The translations under genes and the position numbers were made by a program. DNA of 64,000 nt, taken from contig OZ038472.1 of NCBI GenBank assembly GCA_964036295.1, forward strand, positions 186,001-250,000. Direction: 5' to 3'. This document shows, one piece after another, positions 12,801 through 24,000 of this stretch; position 1 is the stretch's first letter, and each line of letters starts with the position of its first letter. The notes under the pieces were generated by a model, which saw only the letters and a list, made by a program, of their open reading frames with translations, ran no database searches and was not told where the DNA came from. This DNA is from Plumapathes pennacea. Its lineage: Eukaryota > Cnidaria > Anthozoa > Antipatharia > Myriopathidae.

Positions 12801-15800
12801 AGTGAAAAGTAGCTGTCTTTGCCTTTGCTATACCTCAGTGTGATCATTCAAAGCCACTCGTGCGACACAGAGCGCTTATAGTAATTATTCAAAATGGCGC
12901 AGATTTAGAACATCGCCCAACGAAAAAATCTCGATTCTTCGCGCTGGCCGAAAGCACGTGACACGTATCCCATCGACCCCATGGAACCCACACCAGTTGA
13001 GATTGGGGTTGCGTTGTAAAAACCTGACTCGGATGACCACGTAAATGGCGGTACCGTCTCGGACTAAAAAACCAACCATAGGAACATAAAAAAAAACACT
13101 CACCCTCAGTGTTGTTGGCGAAGCAAATAAAATAAAATAAAAACTTCAAGTGGATGGGTCAATTGGCCCGATACAGTTAGCCTACTTACCAGTTATGTGA
13201 ACACTGCTCGTGGAACATATAGAGCTTGACGAACTGCTGCTGCTGCTGCTGCTGGAAGTGCCGCGACGTAACCGTTCACTAATATCAGAAATGGTATTCG
13301 CAAGTGACAATCCAAATGAATCGTCCATATCTGGAGGCACGCTTGTTGCCGAGAGGAATGTACGAGTTTGCACCTCACATGAAGAAGGTCTAGCATAAAA
13401 AAACAAGTCTAACTCATCAAGAGAACAGTGTAATGCCAGCTCTTAAGAGAACTAGGTTGACTGCGTTGGCATGGCGGAAGACAAACTGGTGTATCAACTG
13501 TGTGTTGATGAGGGTAATGGAACGCTGTGAAAGAGACAATAGCTGACGTTTCGAGCGCTAGCTCTTTGTCTTTCGCTATGACGAAGGGCTAGAGCTCGAA
13601 ACGTCAGCTATTGTCTCTTTCACGGCGTTCCATTACCCTCATCAACGCACAGTTGATACACCAGTTTGTCATCAAGAGATCGCCTGTCGTCTTAACTTTC
13701 GTCTTCAGACTTGACTGTCTAAACTGCTCAGACTATCCTTATCAGTATATGGTTGTGAGAGAAATAAACGCATAGAGTATTAGAGGTTTACATGCTGAAT
13801 ATTGTTTTGACCAACCCTAACCTTTCAAACAATATTAGGATATTTATATTTCCATGGACGCAGATAACAAAAACGAACATATCACTTACTTAGCCACGTC
13901 TTGGGTGTATGCACTCATCTTGGCTCCTGTACGAGACAACACAAAAACAAAAAGTTGGCAAGTAATAATCTTAAAAATATAAAGAAACTTGTGGATTGAT
14001 CTATAAGTACTGCATAACCACTTGATCATTTTGATTGATAAGAAGGCAAAACAGGGATTTCTTACTTTTCTTTTGGGGAGAGGTCATTATGCCACTTTCT
14101 CCTGCCTGTTCAAAACCAACAAGACAAACTTTAGAAGTGCTGGAAAATATTGTAATGACCTCTTTGGATTCTGGTCACTTCAATAGCACTAATGTTAAAA
14201 ACCCATAACTACAACATACACCACATTTAGATTAACATTAAACAAACCCTAAACCTCAATGTCCAATAATTCATTCTCACCTTTTTGGTATATAGATATT
14301 ATTTTGGATGAGAATAAAGTACATATACAAAGAAGCAAGAGTACATGTAGTTATTGTTAGTAAGTAAGAAAGAGTTTACAATAATATATGGATATGGTAA
14401 AGTTAGTTAAGTGCACAACTCAATAAACAAAATGAAGAAAACCTGTGTTAATTGTACCATGGCATCAAGTGTAACAAGAAGAAAATATGTTACATACTTC
14501 TTGATTGGTGGGACTGGAAGCCATTGCTTCTAATAACACCGAAGCAGGCTTGTTAGTGCACAACTGTGGCTGTCCCTTTTCCTCTGGAACAAATGTTTTT
14601 TAAGGAAGGGTAAGTTTGGATGGTTTTCATGTTGGTAGACACAGATTAGTCAAACAGGATACTCAACTGGGCAACTATACCTTCACTAGAGGCTACAGCA
14701 TTCCCCTGAGGGGAAGACTTTTCTTCATCATCAGAGTCAATCACAATGGGATCACAGGTAGATGCCCCTTTGTCACCATATTTTTCTTTAAACCTGTGCC
14801 GTAACTGACAAAAGCACTGATAGGTTCGAATAGCAGTGGGGCATAGAGTTCCATCTGCACCCACTGTGGCAGAATATATGGTTCTTAAGCTGGTCGGGCC
14901 TCTCTGTTGACTTGGCTGTTGATTACTTTGAGGAGTTACATGCACAATGGTTGTGTAAGATGTTTCACTAGTACAGAAACTGACACCAGCAGTGGAAGAC
15001 TCAGTAGCTGTGCAAATGGAGGTAGGTGAGTGGTTGAAAGGCTGTATTTTAGCAGTTTGCTTGTCTACAGAAACTTTTGGTTCTGATGTTGAGATTCGAA
15101 GAGGTTGCTTCAAGGGGGGGATTTGCCCAGATGTTTGCACACACTCGTCCTTTGTTGATGAAGATAACTTTTCTTCAGTTACTTGACTTTTAACATCAGT
15201 GCATGATTTGGAAGACAGTGTTTCAGCAGGAGACTTCAGTTTACTGCACTCATTTGTACTTGTGGACTCATTTGAATTTGTTCTTGTGGACTCATTTGTA
15301 CTTGTGGACTCATTTGAATTTGTTCTTGTGGACTCATTTGTACTTGTTCTTGTGGACTCTTTTGTAACTGTTGTTGTGGACTCATTTGTACTTGTTCTTG
15401 TGGGCTGGGAAGTTGGTGACACGCCTGTGTATAACATCATTTTGAAAGTTAGACTTTGTGTATGGAAATGATACCAACAAAACTATTCTTCATTGAAAAA
15501 GTTAGGTCGAATGATTATTTTAAAGTTATTTTATATGCTTAGTCTCCTGTACAGCCCTTGGGTTATAAGATACTGTTGTACTAGCGGTATGTTAGTCAGT
15601 GTACTGACCTATTTCTTTTAGAGAGCTTTCTTCAGATCTCTTTCCACGCATGGGGTAGACATGAGACCCTGCTGGGCTATAACCTCGACGCAACCCACGG
15701 CGGCCACGAGGTCTTCCAGGTCCTCGAGAGGACCTGCCCCTTGTTGTATAGTGAGGATGGAACGCTTGGCCTTCAAATGCTGCAACACTCGCATAAACAC

Positions 15801-17183
15801 CAAGAGGCCTGGAACTAAAATTGTCTTGGCTCCCCTGTCCTCCCGTGCAACCTATTTCAGGCGGTACATGACCCATTCTCCTACCAACAGCTCTTCTTAT
15901 TCCATGGTCTGGACGTCTCCCGACAGGCATTCCTCTTGGAGCAAAGGTGGCTATTGGCCTTCCGTCACTATGCACAAATCCCCTGTAGCCATTTCCAGCG
16001 TATGGGTGGTAATGTGGATCATTCATTTGGCCTCTTCTCCCCAAGCAACCCCTGTTTCCCCTGGACAAATGCAACACACCTAGAGAAAAAATGAATAAAA
16101 CAAAACAAATAAGACACCAATAAAAGGGGTGGGGTGGCAGAACAAGGTACTTTACATGCACTTACCAGACACTTGTCCACCTGGAAACCAGCTACAATCC
16201 TGCCAGAGTCAATAAAGTAATCAGTTTATCTATATAATATACAATATTATCAATATTAATAGTGCTCACCACAAAAAGATCCCAGTTTAAGTTAAGAATA
16301 TTTCAGCCATTCTTGTGGTTAGTCTGTCACAACAGTACAGTACTTAGTGGTGTCGTGCTTCTCCCATGTTCTTTCAAATAGGCCCCTTCCAAAATGCTTG
16401 TTACCTCTGTTTCAAACTGAACCATGCCAAGGTGTGGCTGGTCGTCGCCATTGGGTGTTAATTAAATCGTATTAGTAGTTACTGAGGGGACTGACAGCCA
16501 TACAAGCCGTACAATTAACGAAATATATTGTTTGTTGAAAAAAATACGTGATAACGGTCACCTGTAAAATATGTTAATATTTACTCCGACAATCTTTTGT
16601 TTGTTACATGACAAACCTTCAACTGCAGATTGCGCGAGAGCAATTATTTACACATACAGAATAGAATTTCGCAGCACGCGACAAGGGCCGAGTCCCTGTT
16701 TTATGACCACGGAAAACCAGCTCTAAAGGAAACTAGATTGACTGCATCGGCGTGGAGAAATATGTAAATCTTGAACCGACTAAGGATCGATGGGTGAAAG
16801 CTGGACGCCGTGAAAGAATTTGAACCTGACGTTGTTTCGAGCACTTCAAACCCTAGCTTCAAATTCTTTCACGGCGTCCAGCTTTCACATATCGAGCCTC
16901 AGTCGATTTAAGTTATACGTGTTTTATAACCAGGCTCTCCTTCCAATAAACGAACAAAAATATTCAAATAGACAGCCGCTACGATCAAGAAACACACTGG
17001 AGCAGTGCACATGCACAGAATAAGTGCCGCCAGCACATTTCTTCCCATAATACAAATACAAACCTTTCGGTATCTTCCCATCGAGATCGATGAGCCCGCC
17101 AAAATGATACAGAATGATAGCAATTCGCTTACCTCTTGTTCAACGGCTCGTGGTGCGTGACCCGCGCGAAACTCAATCTTCAA
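6813..17183 (-). CDS. EHMT: EHMT/G9a-type histone H3K9 methyltransferase (ankyrin + pre-SET + SET)
   Basis: Nuclear enzyme that mono- and dimethylates H3K9; the ankyrin repeats of this family read methylated H3K9. Exons, 5' to 3': about 17183-17133, 16199-16166, 16079-15609, 15424-14681, 14583-14498, 14105-14066, 13926-13890, 13389-13190, 12195-12129, 11751-11666, 11577-11471, 10957-10910, 10679-10605, 10213-10112, 9919-9815, 9598-9483, 9374-9336, 9031-8968, 8743-8649, 8216-8168, 8058-7966, 7866-7617, 7484-7354, 7134-7018, 6877-6813. All junctions keep phase, giving about 1,090 residues. The N-terminal half is disordered (RG-rich exon, Ser/Thr/Asn repeats, poly-Ser). Ankyrin repeats follow ([21 protein letters not shown]). 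Pre-SET has CDCEDSC and [14 protein letters not shown] has the signature [10 protein letters not shown]. No ATG is in frame in the first exon, so the start is unresolved. The last exon found ends after NIQMNDE; the post-SET (FDYG, CxCxxxxC) exon was not found. Confidence 0.9.
8245..8282 (-). repeat. Partial duplicate of an EHMT exon inside the adjacent intron
   Basis: This stretch copies most of the exon at 8168-8216 (the one encoding [10 protein letters not shown]), including its acceptor end, with only a few substitutions. It lies 5' of the real exon on the gene strand. It looks like a local tandem duplication. It lacks the donor half, so it is probably not used. Confidence 0.7.
8349..8469. 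repeat. Fold-back (hairpin) element in EHMT intron
   Basis: Two nearly perfect inverted arms of about 48 bases, beginning AGGCCCGTTTCAAACGTCGC, are separated by a short loop. Non-coding MITE-like palindrome. Confidence 0.8.
9226..9245. repeat. Poly-T tract
   Basis: A run of 20 or so T in an EHMT intron. It may mark the tail of an old retro-insert on the minus strand. Confidence 0.7.
10022..10050. repeat. Poly-A tract
   Basis: Nearly 30 A in an EHMT intron between two ankyrin exons. Confidence 0.8.
11002..11207. mobile_element. MITE, copy 2, TAA target duplication
   Basis: Same inverted termini as the element at 488-717, flanked by TAA on both sides (10999-11001, 11208-11210). It lies in an EHMT intron, inverted relative to copy 1. 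Confidence 0.75.
13482..13672. repeat. Long fold-back element in EHMT intron
   Basis: Two inverted arms share words such as AGAGACAATAGCTGACGTTT and the GTTGATGAGGGTAATGGAACG stretch, around a small centre with AAAGAC words. No coding capacity. A shorter related palindrome (CTTTCACGGCGTCCAGC arms) lies at about 16790-16890. Confidence 0.8.
15248..15400 (-). repeat. In-frame coding repeat (Ser-Thr-Asn-Glu) in EHMT exon
   Basis: A repeat of 42 bases (and half-units) encodes variants of [14 protein letters not shown] inside the 744-base exon. It is a coding minisatellite in the disordered N-terminal region. Confidence 0.8.
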
Positions 17184-17448
17184 CGCACGATCAATTGCGA
17201 GACACCGCTGACCCCATGTGGCTCAAACTGAGATTGGACGATTTGACTGAAGGCAAACGAGGACTGAAAATTCGGAGGACTTTGATTTCTCTCATTCAGC
17301 TTTCCAGTTGTGAGGAATCCCGACCAACAAAAGCGAAATAAGCCACTTTACAGTCGACCTCGTTCCCAGGTTCTTTTGTCTCCCGAGGCAATTGCCCGAG
17401 GTTGGTCTTTCGCCAAAACATCTCCCTCTCACCTTTACTAATGTATAT

Positions 17449-17640
17449 TCAGCCCAGTAGGTTGGTTGTGCTAATAAGCCCAATTAGAAGGATGATGTAT
17501 TTACGGCGAATGTGCCGGCCTTGAGTTTCAATGACTTCTCCAATCTCGTACCCAGACCTTCCGCTGTCTTCAGCGCACGCTCGCAGAATTGTCAGGGTCT
17601 GGGTATGAGATAGGTCAAGGCTGTTCCCCTTTCCGGTCAT
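17449..17640 (-). CDS. Possible upstream exon, product unknown
   Basis: An ORF of 63 codons opens with ATG at 17640 and has an ordinary soluble composition. A possible splice donor lies after HIR (about 17509), leaving phase 1. That phase does not match the nearest EHMT exon at 17133-17183 but would match the one at 15609-16079. It could be the true 5' coding exon of the methyltransferase, an alternative first exon, or chance. Confidence 0.25.
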   Translation of the reverse strand: MTGKGNSLDLSHTQTLTILRACAEDSGRSGYEIGEVIETQGRHIRRKYIILLIGLISTTNLLG

Positions 17641-18057
17641 GGAAACGAGGCTATTCAGCTATTCTCTGATCACACAAGTAAAAACTGGTGACTTTATTCT
17701 GCTTTGACACGTGTTAGACTTTTTCAGTGCAAAAACAACAACAACAACAACAAACTCCAAAAACCTTGACACAACAGCCTGTTCAATAAAAGGCGACCGA
17801 CAAGCTCGCTAGGTCACTGACAAAACATATACAAACTGCTAAAACTAGAAACAGCAGTGGAGATCCAGCTTCATGCTGAAAAAAAAAATCGATTGGCAGA
17901 GCAAAAGTACACGTTTGTATAATGTGTGATAACTGACTTCTCTTGGTGAAGGATTGGGTAAAATGTGTATCTCTAGTCAATATCTGGCTATTTTTGGTGT
18001 ATCCTGGTAAGATTTGTCTTGAAAACAAAACAATAAAACTTCAGGCGTTTCATAGCA

Positions 18058-21000
18058 TCAGCTATCCGCGCGTTCCCATGCTTTGTTTCTCAGTTCCACC
18101 CTTCTTATTTTGCCACTAATGGTCTTTGGCAAACTCTCCACGAACTCGATCTGCAAAATAAAGTCCATTTGATGAATATCAACATCCATTAAAAGCAACT
18201 AACTATTTTCGAAAGTGTGAAATAAAAAATTCGTGTCGATCAATGTAAGAAAAGGTCGATTGTCGACATTCTCTCAGATTCAGCTGCAGTATGTTCGACA
18301 CTTTTGTTCACGTCTAAGAGTAGCACAACATCGCCGTCTGTTGTACTGAAAACAAAATCTGACCTTTCTTGGATACTTGTACGGAGCGGTCGTCTCTTTC
18401 ACGTGACTCTGAAGTTCTTGGATGAGCTCTTCCTTGTTGCCATGGAAATGTGGTGACAAAAGAACAAAAGCCTTGACAACCTGTCATCGTGTAAGCAAAA
18501 AAAAAAAAAAAAAAAAATACCGAGAAAGCTAATCAACTATCACAAAATCATTAAACAAAGAGCTGAAATAAAGTTATACGTCATGGAAAACAATAAAATG
18601 ACGTTTCCCACCAGTGAAACATACATTTTAGCTAAAATGTACTGAATTTCTACAAGAACGCTAGCAAGCCTAATGTTCGTTGTTGATAAAGGACACACGT
18701 GCATAGAACTGCCTAAAATCAAGCGATGTGTAATGAAACTATTTCTGAAAATGGTATGGGAATGTTTAGTTCTGTGTCTTACCTCTCCCCTCACAGGATC
18801 AGGACTGCTTACTACAGCCGCTTCAGCTACTGCATCGTGTTCAAGCAGCGCGCTCTCCACCTCAAATGGCCCGATGCGATAACTGAAATGGTGTTCAAGT
18901 GCTAAAAGCGCCCATAATCTGCATTTACCACTTCTCTCTTTGTCTCACAAGAGGTCGTTGAGTAAGATAACATAGTCACACTATTAAATAACTGAAAGCA
19001 AAATCAACCGAGACTGCCGAATATACAGCACAAACAAACGGTAATTGTGAACAAGTTGAACTGTCGGTATGTGGTCGGTAAACGTGGTCGGTATGTGGTC
19101 GGTAAGTGGTCGGTATGTGGTCGGTATGTGGTCGGTATGTGGTCGGTATGTGGTCGGTATGTGGTCGGTATGTGGTCGGTAACGTGGTCGGTAGCGTGGT
19201 CGGTAACATGGTCGGAAAGTGGTTGGTATGTGGTCGGTAAGATTTATGATGTGGTCGGTAAGTGGTCGGTAAAGTGAAAGGTTTGGTCGGTAAGTGGTCG
19301 GTAGCGTTTTTCATTTCGGATAACGTTCATTTGAAGCGCTAGATGAATCATTCACTTTTATTAACGTGGTGGCTCTTAAAGGGGTACTTTGACCAAAATC
19401 GGACCACTTTGAAATACTATTTTAACCACGTTAAATGAAAGTGTATGGTATGAATAGCAAAATGACCCAAAAACTTTTTTTTCAGATGTAAGACTCCCGA
19501 GATATATTAATTTAAAGAAGGCTAAAATGCCTGTCCGCCATGTTGGCCGTGAATAAATATTTCGGGCCAGCGGTTTACCACTCTGACGTCATCTTACCAA
19601 CGAGACGCGGACTTCACACACATTTCTTTGCAAATGTCTTCGAGTGAGAGCGAACTTTCATTGATAATTTCTTCGAATTCTTCTTTTTTATTGACTCACG
19701 AGTCATTATTAGATGTTTCACATGTACATTCGAGTGTTGAAGGCAGTACGTTTGCGTACGACGACAGTCTTTGAACCAGTTGCCACGGAAGAAGAACAAG
19801 CGGTGTGCGTCGAGCAAGTCACAGTCGAAGAAGAACAAGAAGCCGAATTCAAGAAAAGATTCAGCCGAGAAGTAAATTTTGGAACGTGGTAAGACCATTA
19901 TTAATGTATCACGCTTGAGAACTCGGAAATTTACGAAGACGGTAGCGCTCAAATTACTGCAAAATCAACATGAACTTTTCGATTCTATCAAAACATTTCA
20001 ATTCTATTAAAACATCGAAGAACTAGCGGCGTACGTCGAGAAAGTCACGGTCGAAGAAGAAGCCGAATTCAAGAAAAGATTCAGCCGAGAAGTAAATTTT
20101 GGAACGTGGTAAGACCATTATTAATTTTAACACACTTCAGAACTCGGAAAATTTACGAAGTCAGTAGCACACAAACTACTGCAAAATCAACATGAACTTT
20201 TCGATTCTATCAAATTATTGAAGGATCTAGTAAATGCATGGGTTTTAATGTAAAGTGAAATTCATAGATCGTACACAGTGCCACTATTTTGAATAAATAC
20301 AATTGCGTTGATTTGACATGCCGACTGCTGTGTGATTCCGCCCGGCGTTGTGTCTGTATGAAAAGCCGCCGTCTAGCTAACTTGACCGTTTTATTATTAA
20401 ACTATAACAATTACACTGAAACACCGCCTTTTTGTATTCATTAACTTGTAATAGTATGGCTTTTGGTTGCATCAGTCCGAAAAGTGCTTCAAATTTCACT
20501 CGAATGGACTCATAACAAGTTGTCACGCCGCCACAGCGTGCGATTTGCGATGAAAGCGAAAGTTCAGTTCTTGCAATTTCTGCTAAACGAAACATCTAAG
20601 AAAGCAGTTTAATGACAGTTTGTAAATTGTAGGACTCTTAAACTGCTCAAACTTCGAAAAAATTCCGAATTTTTTTCCCTCGTTAAGATTTACGACGATC
20701 TCTTGCACTTTCGCCTCGATCTTTAGTTGCTCTCCAAATTGTGGGGACTGATCCTGGAATCAGTCTGCTGGAGAAAACCTTCTTGGTGGAGCCTTGAGAA
20801 ACAGCTCTCTTCGAAATGCTTCGAGCAGACAGAGAAGCGATCACCAGGATTGAAGTTCTTGCGATGAAGTAGCACAAACCGTTCTTCCACATCGCGCACA
20901 GCGCTTTATTATTGAGCGAAATGTGAAGGTAAATGCCCTCTTTCGGGTTGGACTTGCTGTCGCAGCCCTGCACTACACACCTACCTGATATGTTGTGCAG

Positions 21001-24000
21001 TTTTGTTTGAAAATTCCAAATTCTACTTCGATTTCAATCAAGAGTTACACGCGCTCTTCTGCAAAACTTCACACTTCCCTTATAGTTGTGATACTTTGCG
21101 TTGGTAAGATGACGTCACGCCGGTCTCTCCAATCCCCACTCGGAATTATCGATTTATTCACGGCTCAAGAAAAACAGAGGTCAAAAAGTGGCACTTCCAA
21201 AAATAATTTCGACAAATGGTTTGGTAGGATTGTTAGTGGTGTGCTAAAGATTGTTTTTGACTGTTTTTAATTGAATTTAAGTGATGGTCCGATTTTGGTC
21301 AAAGTACCCCTTTAAAAGAGCCGTTGTTATGAGTTATGTTATAAGCCATTAGTAGCCTGCGGCGATGTCTAATAAATAAAATTCGAAACACAAAACACAA
21401 ACACATTTGCAAACACTAGAATTATTAAATCTTGAAAGAGATTCGACTAGAAACATGAGCTAAAAATATAAAATTCGCGCGACACTGATCGGAAGGGATA
21501 AGAATCCTCTGGGCGAAACACAAAACACAAACACATTTGCAAACACTAGAATTATTAAATCTTGAAAGAGAGCACAAAGAAGCACAAGCACAAATAATCT
21601 GTTTCAATAGACGTTTATAGTGCTAATGAGCCAAAGGAGGCGTTCAGGCGTTGACGTGTTGAGGTGTCAAATCGCGTAAACAATGAATCCTTTTAAAAGC
21701 TTTTCTAAACGCTGGTGTATTTCGGTGTATTTTTATCCATGAATAGAACAAACAAGATTCTTTAGACCAATAAAAGTAAGTGCATTTCGATCCGCCAAGT
21801 TTATTGTGAATATATAAATACGAGTAAATTTTTGGCTCACGTCCATACGTACGCGCGTCCAGTCAGTCACGAGCTTGGACGAGTAATTTTCAATTTTCAA
21901 CTTCTTTGAGTGAGATTCGCCTCGAAAACAACGGCTCCTTTAGGAGCCACCAAGTTCAATAAAATTCAATGACAACTTCACTTCGACAACCAGACTGATT
22001 TCGCTCACGCACATCGATTACAGCACACGTGCAAATCACATCGCGAATAAATCAAACGGTCTTTCTTGCTTTCAATTGTTAAAAAATAAAAGAGAACGGA
22101 AAAAAAATACGTAGCAAAAAGTGTGGTCGGTAAGTGGTCGGTAAAAGTTTTTGAGTGGTCGGTATGTGGTCGGTAAAGTCAATCGCGTGGTCGGTATGTG
22201 GTCGGTAAATCGTATACCGACCACTTACCGACAGTTCAACTTGTTCACAATTACCCAAACAAACAACGACTGACAATAGAAAGCTGGTACATTATCTTAT
22301 AACGATAACAACTGAAAGTTGATCAGAAGTATGACACTGTATGCCCAGAAACAATGACTACTAATGAGAATCAGATCTGTGGGAAACTACTCCAATCTTC
22401 GCGTGGCGTTACTACCTCTCATGGCGTAAGGCTTATAGCACAGTGGACTAAATCTCACCCAGCTGAAATAATTACGTCATCTGACCGTCCCACGAACCAC
22501 AAATAGCCGTCCTCATCTCGAGTTGCACGATCACCTGGACAAAAATAAATAAAGACAGAGCACAAGTTGATAACAGGTTTTATTATACAACTCCCTTAGT
22601 AACGTGAAAATACCGCATAGTAACGTGCGAATAACTCCATAGACACGTAAAAAAGATACAGCCGTATTCAACGTTGCTAAGGAAAAAAAAAACTTTTTCT
22701 TCATTCGCTGCCGTTAATTCTTTTCTTTCGCTATACGTATAAAAGTCACCCTGTGCACAGCTGGTATTTACATCACTTCTAGAGATTATTAAGCAAAGAA
22801 AGAAGCACAGAATTTAAACTGACCTGGCTTACTATCCGATACGCAAAATCGAGCACGGAGACTTCTTCGTCAGAAAATCAACTGAATTTGCCGCAACATA
22901 ACTAATCTTCCGTTCCACAAAATGTCAGACCACACACCACAGTTCGGTTATCAGGCCATAGTGTTTCCAGCCAGATCAATATTTCTGAGAGCAGTTTAAG
23001 AATCCCTGTCAATCTCGAAACGAGTTGTTGTCGGCATTCAACACGGCAGCCGTTGGATTTGCCTCGGCGTGTAATTCCAGTCCAAGATCTATGGCATCGA
23101 CTTGCAACAACAGGCAATAATTACCTCTATCGAGAAACGGCAATGCGAACTGTACCACCACTGGTCACAAGATAAAGTCCTTTTCATACTTCATAAGCGA
23201 GGAGAAGGCGAGAACTGGCTGTTTGTTGATTCATGGCACTCGACGAAAATGAAAATGTTGACATATCTCGTTCGTCCAATTTGTTCTGTTTATGACCACA
23301 TTATGTGATGTAGTATCTCAGATCTCCCCGCAAACTTTGTTTAAAGTACCTCTTTCAGTTTCAATGTTACTCGGCTCAGAGAACAACGACTAGAAGTACT
23401 GCAAGTACAAAACCCGCGCTTGCTTACACTGCACACAGCACTAAACTTGATTGACATATCACGCGCGGAAAACATGTCACTTTGGTCACACAACGTACCG
23501 CGATTTAAAAATAATTTACATCTTTTACTAAGGGAGTTGTATAATAAATAACTTATTAGACACTTAGGCGTGTAGTATGGCTGTATATTTTTACTCGTCG
23601 TTTGTATTTTGGCTCGCCGAAGCGGCTCGCCAAAATACTGCACGACTCGTAAAAATATACAGCCGTACTACACGCCTAAGTGTCTAATAAGATATATATA
23701 TATTACATTTGGTAAGCCGTTAAGAAGCTGTAAACAAGCTGTACCTGTCAGATAGAAGTCTCCGCGATAAACAGAAGCTGTGCGCTCAGGATCCTCCTAG
23801 GAACAAACGCAGTTATGATCATTGTACAGGTCAAAGAAAAAGGTCAAGGAAAAAGCTCAAAGTTCATGACCAGAGTTCAACACTTACCACGTAATGAGTA
23901 AAAAGCCCCACGGGCCTGTTCGGCCGTACTCGAACTGCAACGTCACCTTCAACGCCTGGAAGAACTTCCTTGCCCTCGTGATCGATTACCTTTCCAATAT

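Larger units (their letters stand above)
19031..22264. mobile_element. Mutator-like DNA element with 9-bp target duplication
   Basis: The element spans 19040-22255. Its ends are inverted repeats starting GGTAATTGTGAACAAGTTGA, identical for about 30 bases. CAAACAAAC directly abuts both ends (19031-19039 and 22256-22264), a 9-bp target-site duplication typical of Mutator/MULE elements. Both subterminal regions hold arrays of an 11-bp word (TGGTCGGTATG and variants). No transposase ORF was seen. It sits in the ACSM intron between exons 12 and 13, with another element nested inside. Confidence 0.85.

Noticed and set aside
16908..17106. Hydrophobic ORF following the first EHMT exon (membrane-like)
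   Set aside because: It is read-through past a good splice donor (GTAAGC at 17132); phase of the next exon supports splicing.
18976..19314. ORF rich in [11 protein letters not shown] repeats
   Set aside because: Translation of the 11-bp subterminal array of the Mutator-like element.
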